64,000 nt of DNA from an uncultured Bacilli bacterium (GCA_934149465.1 CAKPEZ010000001.1:124001-188000); one strand, 5' to 3'. Shown: positions 8,299-16,545, counted from the stretch's first letter. Notes: a model not told the origin generated them from the sequence alone. A program made the numbers and translations.

Positions 8299-8967
8299 CT
8301 ATTCTGCTAATTCATTATTAATAATTTTTTCATCAGGAAGAGCATCAATATTGTCTTCTTGAGCTGTTTCTTCTAAGCTCTTTAAAAAAGTACTTTCTGA
8401 TCCTTCCGGATTCTCAATATTATATATCTCATCCTTACTAGCAAAATAACTACTATTAATTAAATTATCGATTGCAACATCATTATACTCAATACTAGAT
8501 AAAATAACAATGGACTTCATTACCATATCTGTAAGATCATCTATATTAGTATATAACTCTATTTTAGCATAATTATAAATAATTTCAAGATATATTTCAT
8601 CATTATCTTCTTTATTTATTTTAATATATCCTTTTTTATCACCATAGCTAAAATTTTGACTATAATAATTAGCAGTATTATCATTTTGATAATTAGTACT
8701 TTTCTTATAATAGTAACTAACTAAGTCAACATATAAATACGCATTTCTATCTTTTATAAGTAAAATTTCATTATAATCATCTTTTTTTAAATGCTTTACA
8801 TCATTTGGTAAATATAATTTATAGCCAATCATCTGAGTATTAGTCAATTTACTTTTGCTACTAATTACTGTATTAATAATTTCTAAATAATTAGTATAAT
8901 TATTAGTAATCATCATACAGCCACTTAAAAGTAGAGGTAAAATAAATATAATAATCCTTTTTCTCAT
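8299..8967 (-). CDS. Putative lipoprotein, unknown function
   Basis: A 222-residue protein with a lipoprotein signal: MRKRIIIFILPLLLSGC, lipobox LSGC with Cys17 as the lipidated residue. The mature part (TNNYTNYLEIINTVISSK...) has about 130 residues predicted beta-rich with many Tyr and Asn, and an acidic tail. No family recognised. It precedes the 318-residue gene by 18 bp in the same direction, and may be the first gene of that operon. Confidence 0.75.
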   Translation of the reverse strand: MRKRIIIFILPLLLSGCMMITNNYTNYLEIINTVISSKSKLTNTQMIGYKLYLPNDVKHLKKDDYNEILLIKDRNAYLYVDLVSYYYKKSTNYQNDNTANYYSQNFSYGDKKGYIKINKEDNDEIYLEIIYNYAKIELYTNIDDLTDMVMKSIVILSSIEYNDVAIDNLINSSYFASKDEIYNIENPEGSESTFLKSLEETAQEDNIDALPDEKIINNELAE

Positions 8968-9140
8968 TATCCACCCACCTACCTTTATATATTATAGCAA
9001 ATTATTTTTAAAATAGAAAGCTTTTTATAAAAGATTATAATTTTTTTAAAAGTAAAATATACGTTCTTATGCCTATTATTTACATATTTAGCACAGTTTT
9101 TTTTATTTTTTATATACTATTTGTGAAAGGGGAAATTAAA

Positions 9141-9332
9141 ATGTATAATTTTAGACCTATGCCAAATCAAAATGTGGGAAACAGATTCTTAGGTGGAGGA
9201 TTTGTTGGACCATTTATATTAGGTGGAATTACTGGTGGACTACTAGCACCAGCATTTTATCCAAGACCAGGAGGACCATATCCACAATATCCTCCATACT
9301 ATTATGGACCATATCCTAGAGTTTATTACTAA
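9141..9332 (+). CDS. Small Gly/Pro/Tyr-rich protein (63 aa)
   Basis: Starts at ATG 9141 after AAAGGGG; an in-frame upstream ATG at 9069 lacks a ribosome site. The product has a glycine-rich hydrophobic centre (GGGFVGPFILGGITGGLLAPAF) and a proline-tyrosine tail (YPQYPPYYYGPYPRVYY). Such tails are seen in spore coat and spore-surface proteins of Bacilli, which fits the neighbouring sspI gene, but this is inference from composition. A perfect terminator follows directly. Confidence 0.7.
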   Translation: MYNFRPMPNQNVGNRFLGGGFVGPFILGGITGGLLAPAFYPRPGGPYPQYPPYYYGPYPRVYY

Positions 9333-9362
9333 AAAGCACTTCAAAAAAAACGAAGTGCTTTT
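9332..9362 (+). terminator. Terminator after the Gly/Pro/Tyr-rich gene
   Basis: An 11-bp perfect stem AAAAGCACTTC / GAAGTGCTTTT is followed by TTGC and T-rich sequence. Confidence 0.85.
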
Positions 9363-9413
9363 GCATACTTTATTCTCTTTTAGTCAAGAATATTAAAGAA
9401 AGGAAATGATAAA

Positions 9414-9620
9414 ATGATAAATATAAGAAATTATATAATAGGTAATTTTAAAAACGACAATAAGGAGGATATAAAAAATGCAATTAATGATTCAATTAAT
9501 TCTAAAGAAGAAGAACCATTAATTGGTCTTGGTGTATTTTTTGAATTACTTTGGAATAACAGCACTAATGAAGAAAAAGATGAAATAGCAGAAAAAATAA
9601 GAAATGCTGTTAATATCTAA
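9414..9620 (+). CDS. sspI: Small acid-soluble spore protein SspI
   Basis: A 68-residue protein that follows the SspI pattern: an IRNYIIGNF opening, an acidic helix (EDIKNAINDSI), the hallmark GLGVFFELLWNN, and an EEKDEIAEKI end. SspI is a minor small acid-soluble protein packed in the spore core. The ribosome site AAAGGAAATGATAAA precedes ATG. Upstream, GCATA (9363-9367) and CAAGAATA separated by 17 bp resemble a forespore (sigma F/G) promoter, a weak call. The gene lies 4 kb from the spoVA and sigF genes. Confidence 0.88.
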   Translation: MINIRNYIIGNFKNDNKEDIKNAINDSINSKEEEPLIGLGVFFELLWNNSTNEEKDEIAEKIRNAVNI

Positions 9621-9949
9621 TATAAATCTGCTATATCATCAATACAAATTTTCTCATTATCATAAGTAATAACATTATTTTTAACGTAACCAATAATTTT
9701 CTTTTCTTTTAAAGAACCATCTTTAAATGCAATATGAACATCAGCTTTATAAACGTATTTACTTGGATTTAATATATTATAAATCTTTTGTTCTATTTGG
9801 TATTTACTTTTTAAGTTAGTTACTTCTTTTTTTGCTATTGGCATATTATTAATACCATCGTTTTGCTCATAACTAGAAAAAAGATTTTGATTATTATGTA
9901 ACTCCTTTTTTATTTTATTTACATACATTTTAGGTAAATCTTTACTCAC
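9617..9949 (-). CDS. Hypothetical protein (110 aa)
   Basis: The chosen start is GTG 9949, nine bases behind GGGAGTG; a GTG at 9958 overlaps that ribosome site. The product is a basic soluble protein (LPKMYVNKIKKEL...) with a likely beta-sheet C-terminal half (YKADVHIAFKDGSLKEKKI). No family recognised. Its 3' end overlaps sspI by four bases, tail to tail. Confidence 0.55.
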   Translation of the reverse strand: MSKDLPKMYVNKIKKELHNNQNLFSSYEQNDGINNMPIAKKEVTNLKSKYQIEQKIYNILNPSKYVYKADVHIAFKDGSLKEKKIIGYVKNNVITYDNEKICIDDIADLY

Positions 9950-10048
9950 AATTAACACACTCCCATTATAAATTATGCACGTTTTATCTAAAATAGATAT
10001 AAAATCAAATAAAAATTTGCTATAATGAATTAGATAGAAGGTGATATT

Positions 10049-11176
10049 ATAAATAAAATATCTAAATATAAAGTTGAACTTAGTATCTTAATTCCATTAA
10101 TTTTGTTTTGTATAATTAGTGTTACAACGATATATTCTACTAGAGTATATCTAGATGATGCATCACAAAATCTTTATTTAAAGCAAATATTGTGGTACGC
10201 GATTGGTTTTGGAATTAGTTATTTGATGATGACATTTGGAAATAAGTTCTTTTATAATAGTTCTTATATACTATATGGAATTGGAGTGCTTTTACTTATA
10301 CTAGTACTTTTTCTCGGAAAACCTGTAAATAATTCTAGATGCTGGTTTCAATTAGGTCCATTCGCCTTTCAGCCATCAGAATTTATGAAAGTAATTCTTA
10401 TATTAGTAATAGCAAGAGTAATAAATGATTTTAACGATCAATATCAGTCCCCTACTATAGAGCAAGAATTTAAATTAATCTTAAAAGTAATGGTTATAAC
10501 TCTAGTTCCATCAATATTAACTTTCATCGAACCAGATACTGGTGCTGTAATTATTTATTTATTTATTATGACACTAATGTTGTTTGTATCAGGAATCAGA
10601 AAAAGATGGTTTATAATTGCATTAATTATTCTTTTAGTAGGTGGATCTATCTTTTTAGGATTATTCTTTTTTCAAAAAGATTTCTTCATAAAGATCTTTG
10701 GAACATCTTTCTTTTACAGAATGGATAGAATTATTAACTGGTCATCAGGAAGTGGAATGCAATTAGAAAATTCACTTATTGCAATTGGTTCAGGCGGAAT
10801 GTTCGGTCATGGCTTTAATAATATACCTCTATATTTTCCTGAACCACAAACTGATTTCATATTCACATCTTTTACTTCAATGTATGGTTTTGTTGGAGCA
10901 ACTTTATTAATAATTTTAATTATATTTTTTGATTTAAATTTAATAAATACATCTAAAAAAGCAAATGATAAATGTAATAAATATGCTATGGCTGGTATTC
11001 TTGGTATTTTAATTTATCAGCAAGTACAAAATATCGGAATGACAATCGGACTACTACCAATTACCGGAATTACACTTCCGTTTATTAGTTATGGTGGTTC
11101 TTCCCTACTTTCTTATATGATCTTAGTAGGTCTAATATTTAATATTTCTAATGAATCTCTTCGTTATACAAATTGA
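10049..11176 (+). CDS. rodA: SEDS-family peptidoglycan polymerase (RodA/FtsW/SpoVE type)
   Basis: Integral membrane glycosyltransferase that polymerises lipid II. The frame encodes about ten spans. Family signatures are IAIGSGGMFGHGF, PEPQTDFIF (the catalytic region) and GLLPITGITLPFISYGGSS near the C-terminus. The 375-residue form is slightly short for RodA. No ATG, GTG or TTG lies in frame before TTG 10103, which would cut into the first membrane span. The ribosome site AAGGTGATATT is followed by ATA at 10049, the exact position that ATG holds in the ftsK leader of this window (AGGTGATATTATG). I therefore place the start at this ATA. RodA, FtsW and SpoVE are not separable here. Confidence 0.88.
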   Translation: MNKISKYKVELSILIPLILFCIISVTTIYSTRVYLDDASQNLYLKQILWYAIGFGISYLMMTFGNKFFYNSSYILYGIGVLLLILVLFLGKPVNNSRCWFQLGPFAFQPSEFMKVILILVIARVINDFNDQYQSPTIEQEFKLILKVMVITLVPSILTFIEPDTGAVIIYLFIMTLMLFVSGIRKRWFIIALIILLVGGSIFLGLFFFQKDFFIKIFGTSFFYRMDRIINWSSGSGMQLENSLIAIGSGGMFGHGFNNIPLYFPEPQTDFIFTSFTSMYGFVGATLLIILIIFFDLNLINTSKKANDKCNKYAMAGILGILIYQQVQNIGMTIGLLPITGITLPFISYGGSSLLSYMILVGLIFNISNESLRYTN

Positions 11177-11180
11177 TGCT

Positions 11181-11212
11181 AAAAAAAAACGTTTTATAAA
11201 CGTTCTTTTTTT
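11181..11212. terminator. Shared terminator between rodA-like gene and the camelysin-like gene
   Basis: A short hairpin (AACGTTT / AAACGTT) flanked by A and T tracts on both sides lies between two convergent genes. Confidence 0.75.
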
Positions 11213-11214
11213 AT

Positions 11215-11787
11215 TTATGCAACATTGTCAGTAACTGATGCAGTTAAATTAAAACTGTATGGTTGTTTTTGCATTTTGTTAGGAGTAACTCCATCATGTT
11301 CAGTACCATCAATCCATAAATATAATGTATAAGTACCACTACTATTAGCAGCAAGATCTTGGGCAGTTGGAGTAAGGTTAATTACATCTCCTTGCTTACT
11401 TGAACCAAAATTACCTTCACTAATAGTTGTTCCAGCTCCGTTAACAAAAGCATATTTAAATGAAGTATCAATCAAGTCTGTGCTTAAAGATGTTAATGCT
11501 AAACTAAATGTAGCTTTAGCAGCAGTTGAACAAGTTGAAGATAATTTAACAGCTTTTGAATATCCTTTGCTTTTATTACTTACTGGAATTAAAGTAGAAG
11601 AACCAGTAGTAGTTGTTGCAGCTTCTTCAGAAGTAATACAATCAGTAAGACCTTGAACAGTAAATGTTACCCCAGTAGCCTCATCACTAGCACTTTGCCA
11701 TGTATACCATGCATAAGTTAAGCTTGTTACAATAACAATAAGAGCAACAACACCTAATATAGTTCCAAAAACTTTCTTTCCTTCCAT
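11215..11787 (-). CDS. SipW-type signal surface protein (TasA/camelysin-like)
   Basis: A 190-residue secreted protein. The N-terminus MEGKKVFGTILGVVALIVIVTSLTYAWYTW has the hydrophobic core plus T-Y-A-W cleavage motif of SipW-cognate signals, as in TasA. The mature domain is Ser/Thr-rich and beta-stranded with two cysteines (DCITS, SSTCS) and ends with a YTLYLWIDGT strand. Three paralogues lie at 59969-62700 and share the YxLYVWVDG pattern. TasA-like proteins form extracellular fibres in Bacillus; fibre formation here is inference. A very good promoter precedes it, so it is probably well expressed. Confidence 0.8.
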   Translation of the reverse strand: MEGKKVFGTILGVVALIVIVTSLTYAWYTWQSASDEATGVTFTVQGLTDCITSEEAATTTTGSSTLIPVSNKSKGYSKAVKLSSTCSTAAKATFSLALTSLSTDLIDTSFKYAFVNGAGTTISEGNFGSSKQGDVINLTPTAQDLAANSSGTYTLYLWIDGTEHDGVTPNKMQKQPYSFNLTASVTDNVA

Positions 11788-11813
11788 AAATATATACCTC
11801 CTCTTATGATAAC

Positions 11814-11842
11814 AGTATATATTATTTAAATCTTTTTTACAA
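11814..11842 (-). promoter_or_regulatory. Promoter of the SipW-type surface gene
   Basis: TATACT (11814-11819) and TTGTAA (11837-11842) on the minus strand have a 17-bp spacer, 27 bp upstream of the start codon, with AGGAGG between. Confidence 0.75.
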
Positions 11843-11884
11843 GTATTTTTGAAAATAATTTACTTTTTAAATTGTATTTTACAT

Positions 11885-12235
11885 CTAATGACGAGGTTTA
11901 AAAATAAGAGTAAGGACAAAGGCCATGACGATCGCAACAGTAATACCAGCTGCAGTTAAGTTAAAAGCACCCATTGCTAAGCCAAGTATTCCTATGTCTT
12001 TTGCCATATCCATAGCACCGTGAATTAATAAATGCCCAAAAGAAGTAATAGGAATTAAAGCGCCTGCTCCTGCATAAAGAACTATCTTATCATATAATCC
12101 AAATATATCAAGGAATGCCCCAATAACTACAAATAAAGAAGTAACATGTCCTGGAGTAAGCTTAGTATTATCTAGAATAATTTGGGATATTAAACAAACA
12201 AATCCACAAAAAAGAAATGCATATACGTAAGTCAT
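11885..12235 (-). CDS. spoVAE: Stage V sporulation protein AE
   Basis: A 116-residue membrane protein of the SpoVA complex that moves dipicolinic acid into the forespore and out during germination. Hydrophobic segments cover most of it (MTYVYAFLFCGFVCLISQIIL; DIGILGLAMGAFNLTAAGI). The motif TKLTPGHVTSLFVVIG is typical of the SpoVAC/SpoVAE family. The ATG directly follows the spoVAD stop codon, so it is translationally coupled. The SpoVAEa/AF genes found in Bacillus are absent from this locus. Confidence 0.93.
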   Translation of the reverse strand: MTYVYAFLFCGFVCLISQIILDNTKLTPGHVTSLFVVIGAFLDIFGLYDKIVLYAGAGALIPITSFGHLLIHGAMDMAKDIGILGLAMGAFNLTAAGITVAIVMAFVLTLIFKPRH

Positions 12236-13231
12236 TTAAATCGCCTCCAAACTAATAGCGTGAGCTATTGAAGGAATAGTTTGTCTTTGAAATACCATCG
12301 TTGGAGAAAAAATAGCACCAGTTGGTACAATAAGTACTTTTTTTAGTTTTTTCTCTTTCATGAGCTTATATATATAGCCAAAATCTATTAATGCGCTACA
12401 AACTGGACCACTTCCACCAGCATGAACATTTTTTTCTTTTTCTAAATCATAAAGCATTGTTCCTGAATCATCATAGTTCTTAGATATATCAATATTATAA
12501 CTAGTCTTCATATATTCAGTTAATATTTCTTTTCCATATATTCCTAAATCTCCAGTAATAATTAAATCATAATAATCAGCGCTTCTATTTAAATCGTCTA
12601 AATGATTCTTTATAACACTAGCAGCACCAGGAGCCATAATTGCACCCATATTATTAACATCAGCTATTCCAAGGTCAGTAACCTTACCAATGGTAGCAGA
12701 TTCTACTTTTATATCACTTTTTTCACTTGTAAGTAAAAGTGAAACTGCTCCAGTTGCCGTAAAAGTAGTTGATTTTGGTTTTGGAGATCCATACTCAGTC
12801 GGATTTCTAAATTGCTTTTCTGCAACCATATTATGTGAACTAACAGAACAAATAATATTTTTAAACTTACCACCATCAATAAAATTGCTTGCTATTAAAA
12901 TCGCTTCTGCACAAGTAGCGCAAGCATTATACACACCTAAAAAAGGAATATCAATATCACGGTAAGCATAATCAGAAGCTGCTATTTGATTTTGTAAATC
13001 TCCTGATATTCCAACATCAATGTCTTTAAATGATAATTTACTTTTCTTAAGCAATAGATTAATACTGTCTTTTAATAGCTTTACTTCAGCAAGTTCAAAA
13101 CTCTTTTCACCAAAATACATATCTTTAGCGTATTTTAGATCAAAATACTTTGCATAAGGGCCATCTTTTTCATAAGGTCCAACTACTAAAGAAGTATTTT
13201 TCAGATAAACATTATTATATTTTATTGTCAT
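12236..13231 (-). CDS. spoVAD: Stage V sporulation protein AD
   Basis: A 331-residue soluble, thiolase-fold protein that binds dipicolinic acid within the SpoVA complex. Thiolase features seen include GVYNACATCAEAILIASNFI (nucleophile-Cys region), the GAVSLLLTSE strand and HAGGSGPVCSAL near the end. Length matches the family. It starts after GGGAGGATAAT and is followed without gap by spoVAE, one base after spoVAC. Expression is expected in the forespore under sigma F/G. Confidence 0.96.
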   Translation of the reverse strand: MTIKYNNVYLKNTSLVVGPYEKDGPYAKYFDLKYAKDMYFGEKSFELAEVKLLKDSINLLLKKSKLSFKDIDVGISGDLQNQIAASDYAYRDIDIPFLGVYNACATCAEAILIASNFIDGGKFKNIICSVSSHNMVAEKQFRNPTEYGSPKPKSTTFTATGAVSLLLTSEKSDIKVESATIGKVTDLGIADVNNMGAIMAPGAASVIKNHLDDLNRSADYYDLIITGDLGIYGKEILTEYMKTSYNIDISKNYDDSGTMLYDLEKEKNVHAGGSGPVCSALIDFGYIYKLMKEKKLKKVLIVPTGAIFSPTMVFQRQTIPSIAHAISLEAI

Positions 13232-13232
13232 A

Positions 13233-13673
13233 TTATCCTCCCATTACCAAAAGTCTAATAATTCCAAACAAGTAAACAGAAACTATTCCATAAAGAATTA
13301 CTGTTCCAGATAGTTTAAAAATATTAGCGCCTATTCCAAGCACTAATCCTTCATTTTTATATTCTAAGGCTGCACTAGTCATAGAATGAGCAAATCCAGT
13401 AATAGGAATAATAAGCGCACTCTTAAAAATAGTAACAATACTATCAAAAATACCAAAAGCAGTAAGAAGTGAAGCAATAATTATTAAAGTAAGTATAACT
13501 AAAATTCCAGATTCTTTTCTTGGTAAATTCAAATAAAAAGAATAAATATTTAAAAGAAGTTCACTTAATGCTCCTAAGACTCCTCCACTAAAAAAGACTA
13601 TTAAAGAATTTTTTAATCTATCCTCTTTAGGAGTAATTTTATCAACCAATTCCTGATAATTTTTCTTATTCAT
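13233..13673 (-). CDS. spoVAC: Stage V sporulation protein AC
   Basis: A 146-residue membrane protein, the mechanosensitive channel component of SpoVA. The start at ATG 13673 (MNKKNYQELV) is preferred over an upstream ATG because GGTGAATATT lies just before it. The opening YQELVDKITPKED and the membrane segment GGVLGALSELLLNIY are typical, and the loop GFAHSMTSAALEYKNEGLVLGIG is highly conserved in the family. First gene of spoVAC-AD-AE. It has its own forespore-type promoter after a terminator for the XRE gene. Confidence 0.95.
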   Translation of the reverse strand: MNKKNYQELVDKITPKEDRLKNSLIVFFSGGVLGALSELLLNIYSFYLNLPRKESGILVILTLIIIASLLTAFGIFDSIVTIFKSALIIPITGFAHSMTSAALEYKNEGLVLGIGANIFKLSGTVILYGIVSVYLFGIIRLLVMGG

Positions 13674-13688
13674 AATATTCACCATTAA

Positions 13689-13717
13689 TATTATTGCATC
13701 AAAATTAAAAACTATAC
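13689..13717 (-). promoter_or_regulatory. Putative forespore (sigma F/G-type) promoter of spoVAC-AD-AE
   Basis: The minus strand reads GTATA (13713-13717), 16 bp, CAATAATA (13689-13696), close to the GHATA / CATnnTA pattern of sigma F and sigma G promoters. The match is by eye and AT-rich DNA gives false hits. Confidence 0.5.
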
Positions 13718-13724
13718 AAAAAAA

Positions 13725-13746
13725 CTAGAATTAGTTAAAATCCTAG
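13725..13746 (-). terminator. Terminator after the XRE regulator
   Basis: An 8-base stem with one mismatch (CTAGGATT / AATTCTAG) is followed on the minus strand by seven T; it overlaps the XRE stop codon. Confidence 0.7.
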
Positions 13747-13994
13747 TTATCCTTATGTTCTTCAAAAAAATACTGAATCTTTATTTCCAAAGCTTTCGCA
13801 ATACGATTAATTGTATCTATTGAAAAATATTTATCACCTTTTTTAGATTCAATTCGTCTAATAAACTCATGCGATAAATCAACTTTTTCGGCTAATTCTA
13901 TTTGAGTCAGACCTTTCTTTTTACGGTAATATTTTATATTTTTGGAAATTGTTTCATAAATATTATTACTGTCATCACTTCGTTTGATTTTCAT
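13743..13994 (-). CDS. XRE-family helix-turn-helix regulator
   Basis: An 83-residue protein, essentially a single Cro/C1-type domain: YYRKKKGLTQIELAEKVDLS then HEFIRRIESKKGD, with the turn and recognition helix intact. The start ATG 13994 follows AAGGTGATTGTTT. It has no ligand or dimerisation domain. It lies between the sigma factor gene and spoVAC, a position without a regulator in Bacillus subtilis, so a role in sporulation timing is plausible but only inferred from position. Toxin-antitoxin use is less likely because no toxin is adjacent. Confidence 0.88.
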   Translation of the reverse strand: MKIKRSDDSNNIYETISKNIKYYRKKKGLTQIELAEKVDLSHEFIRRIESKKGDKYFSIDTINRIAKALEIKIQYFFEEHKDN

Positions 13995-14057
13995 AAACAA
14001 TCACCTTTATAAGATAATTCTCTCATAATTTGACTTTTTTGTATGTAAACCAGTAAT

Positions 14058-14717
14058 TCACATTTGATAATTTGTTTTTATTCTTTTTAATATCTTTTTT
14101 TCATTTCTAGATACTTGAACCTGATTAACTCCTAAAATATCAGCAACCTCTTGTTGAGTTTTATCCATGTAATAGCGATATCTTATTAATTCTTGTTCTT
14201 TTTCTGGTAAAGATGCTATTTCATCTTTTAAAAAAAGATAATCAATACTTGGCATGTCATTATTACTAGAAACAGTATTATATAAAGTAAACTCATCTTC
14301 CCCATTTATTGAGCTATCTAAACTTTCAATATAATACATAGAAGCTTTAAGGTCATCAACTATTTTTTCATCTATTTCTAAAAAATGAGCTATCTCATAA
14401 TTAGTAGGTTTTCTCATTAATTTTTGTTCTAAAATATTTTCTGTTTTAGAAATATTTTTAATTATTTTATTATAATCTCGCCCCATTTTAATTAAATGAT
14501 CATTCATGATATATTTTTTTATTTCTCCTTCAATATACATGTAGGCATAAGTTGAGAATTTAGTATTGTAATTAGAGTCAAAGTTCTTATATGCATTAAT
14601 CAAACCAATCATCCCCACTTGATAAAGATCCTCTCTATTATTTGAGTTTCCATATTTCTTTACTAAGGAATAAATAAGCCGACTATTTTCCACAACTATA
14701 TCTTCTAAATTATTCAT
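14058..14717 (-). CDS. sigF: Sporulation RNA polymerase sigma factor (sigma F by synteny)
   Basis: A 219-residue sigma-70 family protein. Region 2 is seen as NREDLYQVGMIGLINAYKNF and FSTYAYMYIEGEIKKY, and region 4 as DKTQQEVADILGVNQVQVSR. The ATG at 14717 follows AAGGTGATCAAA; a GTG further up is inside the ribosome site. The sequence fits both sigma F and sigma G. The order SpoIIAA-like, sigma, then spoVA genes matches spoIIAA-spoIIAB-sigF-spoVA of B. subtilis, so sigma F is favoured. SpoIIAB, the anti-sigma kinase normally between, is missing here. Confidence 0.9.
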   Translation of the reverse strand: MNNLEDIVVENSRLIYSLVKKYGNSNNREDLYQVGMIGLINAYKNFDSNYNTKFSTYAYMYIEGEIKKYIMNDHLIKMGRDYNKIIKNISKTENILEQKLMRKPTNYEIAHFLEIDEKIVDDLKASMYYIESLDSSINGEDEFTLYNTVSSNNDMPSIDYLFLKDEIASLPEKEQELIRYRYYMDKTQQEVADILGVNQVQVSRNEKKILKRIKTNYQM

Positions 14718-14722
14718 TTTGA

Positions 14723-15040
14723 TCACCTTTCTAATAGATTAAGTGCTGTTACATCATCTTTGACTGATACAATATCTAAATAAAATAATTTATGAGATAA
14801 TTCTCTTTCTACATTCCCACACAAAATAAATTTTCCATTATTTTGCATGATTAGATTATAATTATAAGTAACGAAACAGATCTTTTCATAGTCATTAATA
14901 CATAACGATTCTAATTTTAAAACCAAGTATTTAATACCTGCTATAGTAATAATATTTTTTAATTCGTGATAAGAAGTATTTTCCAAAGAAGCAAAAAGAA
15001 TTCCACTTTTATAATAAATACTAATGACCTCCCGCTTCAA
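14723..15040 (-). CDS. Divergent STAS-domain protein in the spoIIAA position
   Basis: A 105-residue protein. The stretch GIKYLVLKLESLCINDYEKI lines up with IRHIVLNLEDLSFMDSSGLG of B. subtilis SpoIIAA, and later LIMQNNGKFILCGN with QIGGEMVVCA. SpoIIAA is the anti-anti-sigma factor controlled by phosphorylation of the first Ser in DSS; here that site reads DYE, so phosphorylation by SpoIIAB cannot occur in the usual way. It lies 5 bp upstream of the sigma factor gene with no SpoIIAB in between. The homology is weak and by eye; position is the main support. Confidence 0.65.
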   Translation of the reverse strand: MKREVISIYYKSGILFASLENTSYHELKNIITIAGIKYLVLKLESLCINDYEKICFVTYNYNLIMQNNGKFILCGNVERELSHKLFYLDIVSVKDDVTALNLLER

Positions 15041-15103
15041 TAATATTTAAGCATATTTTAAATAAATTTTATACTCATTCGACATATCTTTTCAAAAAAA
15101 TCA

Positions 15104-16153
15104 TCACCCATTTTTCGCTAGTTTTTTTATTTTAAGAATAGCTATAAAATTTATTACAATAATAAGGAGGAAAAAGTAAATAATAAGATTATTTTTCTTA
15201 GGATAAATATATTTTTCTTTTGATATAGTCTCAATATTAGTTTTTTCTTTAATTATAGTTTCATAGAAAGGAATTTTTTTAGTTATATAATTAGTTATAT
15301 AATAAGGTCTATCAATATATACTTTTTCAATAAATGAATTTTCCTTTATTTGATAACTAATTTGATACAAAGAAGGATCTTTAGTATATCCATCTAAATC
15401 CTCATAATATCCATCTTGATATTCCCTATTTATTTTGTAATAATAAACATATTTTTTCCTTATTCCACAAACATCTTGCATTCCTTCAAAACCAGTAAAA
15501 TCAAAGTTCGTTATTTCGTCTTCTAAATATATCTTAGAAGAATATCTTCTATTTCTAATATCTTTCTTTTCCAAGGAATAATCTAAATAACCATATATTA
15601 TCTTTTCTATGATTGGAGCATATGATAACTCTAATTTATCAGTTAGTTCTATTCTATAATTTACTTGATTTATACTTTTAAAGTTTAAACTCTCTAATTC
15701 GTAAGAGTTATCTAACGTTAAAATAGCTTCACTAGATGGCTCAATAATTCCTAAAGAAATAGAATTATCATAAGTATATTTAATTTCTTTGCTATTAGAA
15801 AATACTTTAAATTTATTTAGATCAAATTCTTTATCCCAAGTAATTATCTTGATATATTTAACAGGATTAATTTTTTTATATTTATTAACCTTTTTCTTAA
15901 TAACAAGATCTACTCCATTGTCCTCACATTTATTGTTCCACTTGCAAACTTCATCATAATAATAATTATCTAAATCAGAATAAGGATAATTTTCATCCAA
16001 GTCATTCCAATAAAAATATTTTCCCTCTTTAACATCTTTATAAAAACGATATTCTATTTTTAAATTTAGTTTATCATCATTTTTATCATAAATAGTCCAA
16101 GCTTTTGTTTTTAAAGGTAATATTGTTAATAATAATAGTAAAAATATCTTCAT
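15104..16153 (-). CDS. Exported, C-terminally membrane-anchored protein, unknown
   Basis: A 349-residue protein with a cleavable signal (MKIFLLLLLTILPLKTKA, cut after KA) and a C-terminal span (NLIIYFFLLIIVINFIAILKIKK) that leaves a short basic tail inside. The extracellular part is Tyr- and Asp-rich (NYPYSDLDNYYYDEV) with three cysteines. The family is not recognised. A good AAGGAGATAAAAA ribosome site is present. Its neighbours on both sides are the sigma factor locus and other unknown membrane proteins. Confidence 0.7.
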   Translation of the reverse strand: MKIFLLLLLTILPLKTKAWTIYDKNDDKLNLKIEYRFYKDVKEGKYFYWNDLDENYPYSDLDNYYYDEVCKWNNKCEDNGVDLVIKKKVNKYKKINPVKYIKIITWDKEFDLNKFKVFSNSKEIKYTYDNSISLGIIEPSSEAILTLDNSYELESLNFKSINQVNYRIELTDKLELSYAPIIEKIIYGYLDYSLEKKDIRNRRYSSKIYLEDEITNFDFTGFEGMQDVCGIRKKYVYYYKINREYQDGYYEDLDGYTKDPSLYQISYQIKENSFIEKVYIDRPYYITNYITKKIPFYETIIKEKTNIETISKEKYIYPKKNNLIIYFFLLIIVINFIAILKIKKLAKNG

Positions 16154-16217
16154 TTTTTATCTCCTTCACTATTATTATTCTCTATTAAAATGTTATTTCC
16201 TTTTTAAAGTAAAAAAA

Positions 16218-16247
16218 AATAATATCTTTTTTTCAAAAGATATTATT
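16218..16247 (-). terminator. Terminator of the 96-residue membrane protein gene
   Basis: A 13-bp perfect stem (AATAATATCTTTT / AAAAGATATTATT, 4-nt loop) is followed on the minus strand by nine T. Confidence 0.85.
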
Positions 16248-16254
16248 AAAAATC

Positions 16255-16545
16255 TTATTTATTATCATTATTATTAACGGTGGGTGCTTTTTCTTTTGGC
16301 ATATTCCAAGAAGGAACAAATTCAATCAGATTATTGATGCTTTCTCTTTTATAAGTAAATACCTTATAGCCAAGGCCTAAACATTCATCAACAGTACCAT
16401 CATCATAAGTATAAGTTTTCATTCTCGTACAAAAAGTAGCACTTTCTCCTTTTTTTACACGGGAATAATCAACTACTACTAAGAAAAACCATACTATAAA
16501 AAATAACAATACTCCATATTCTAGAATTTTAGCAAATAACTTCAT
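16255..16545 (-). CDS. Small single-span membrane protein, unknown
   Basis: A 96-residue protein: one N-terminal span (YGVLLFFIVWFFLVVVDY), then an outside domain with two cysteines (TFCTRMK, DECLGLG) that could pair, and a Pro/Asn tail. Start after GGAGGAAGAAAA. It follows the 226-residue gene by 20 bp and ends at a strong terminator, so the two form an operon. No family recognised. Confidence 0.7.
   Translation of the reverse strand: MKLFAKILEYGVLLFFIVWFFLVVVDYSRVKKGESATFCTRMKTYTYDDGTVDECLGLGYKVFTYKRESINNLIEFVPSWNMPKEKAPTVNNNDNK

Noticed and set aside
12690..12965. Plus-strand frame over spoVAD
   Set aside because: Antisense to spoVAD, whose thiolase-fold motifs are clear.
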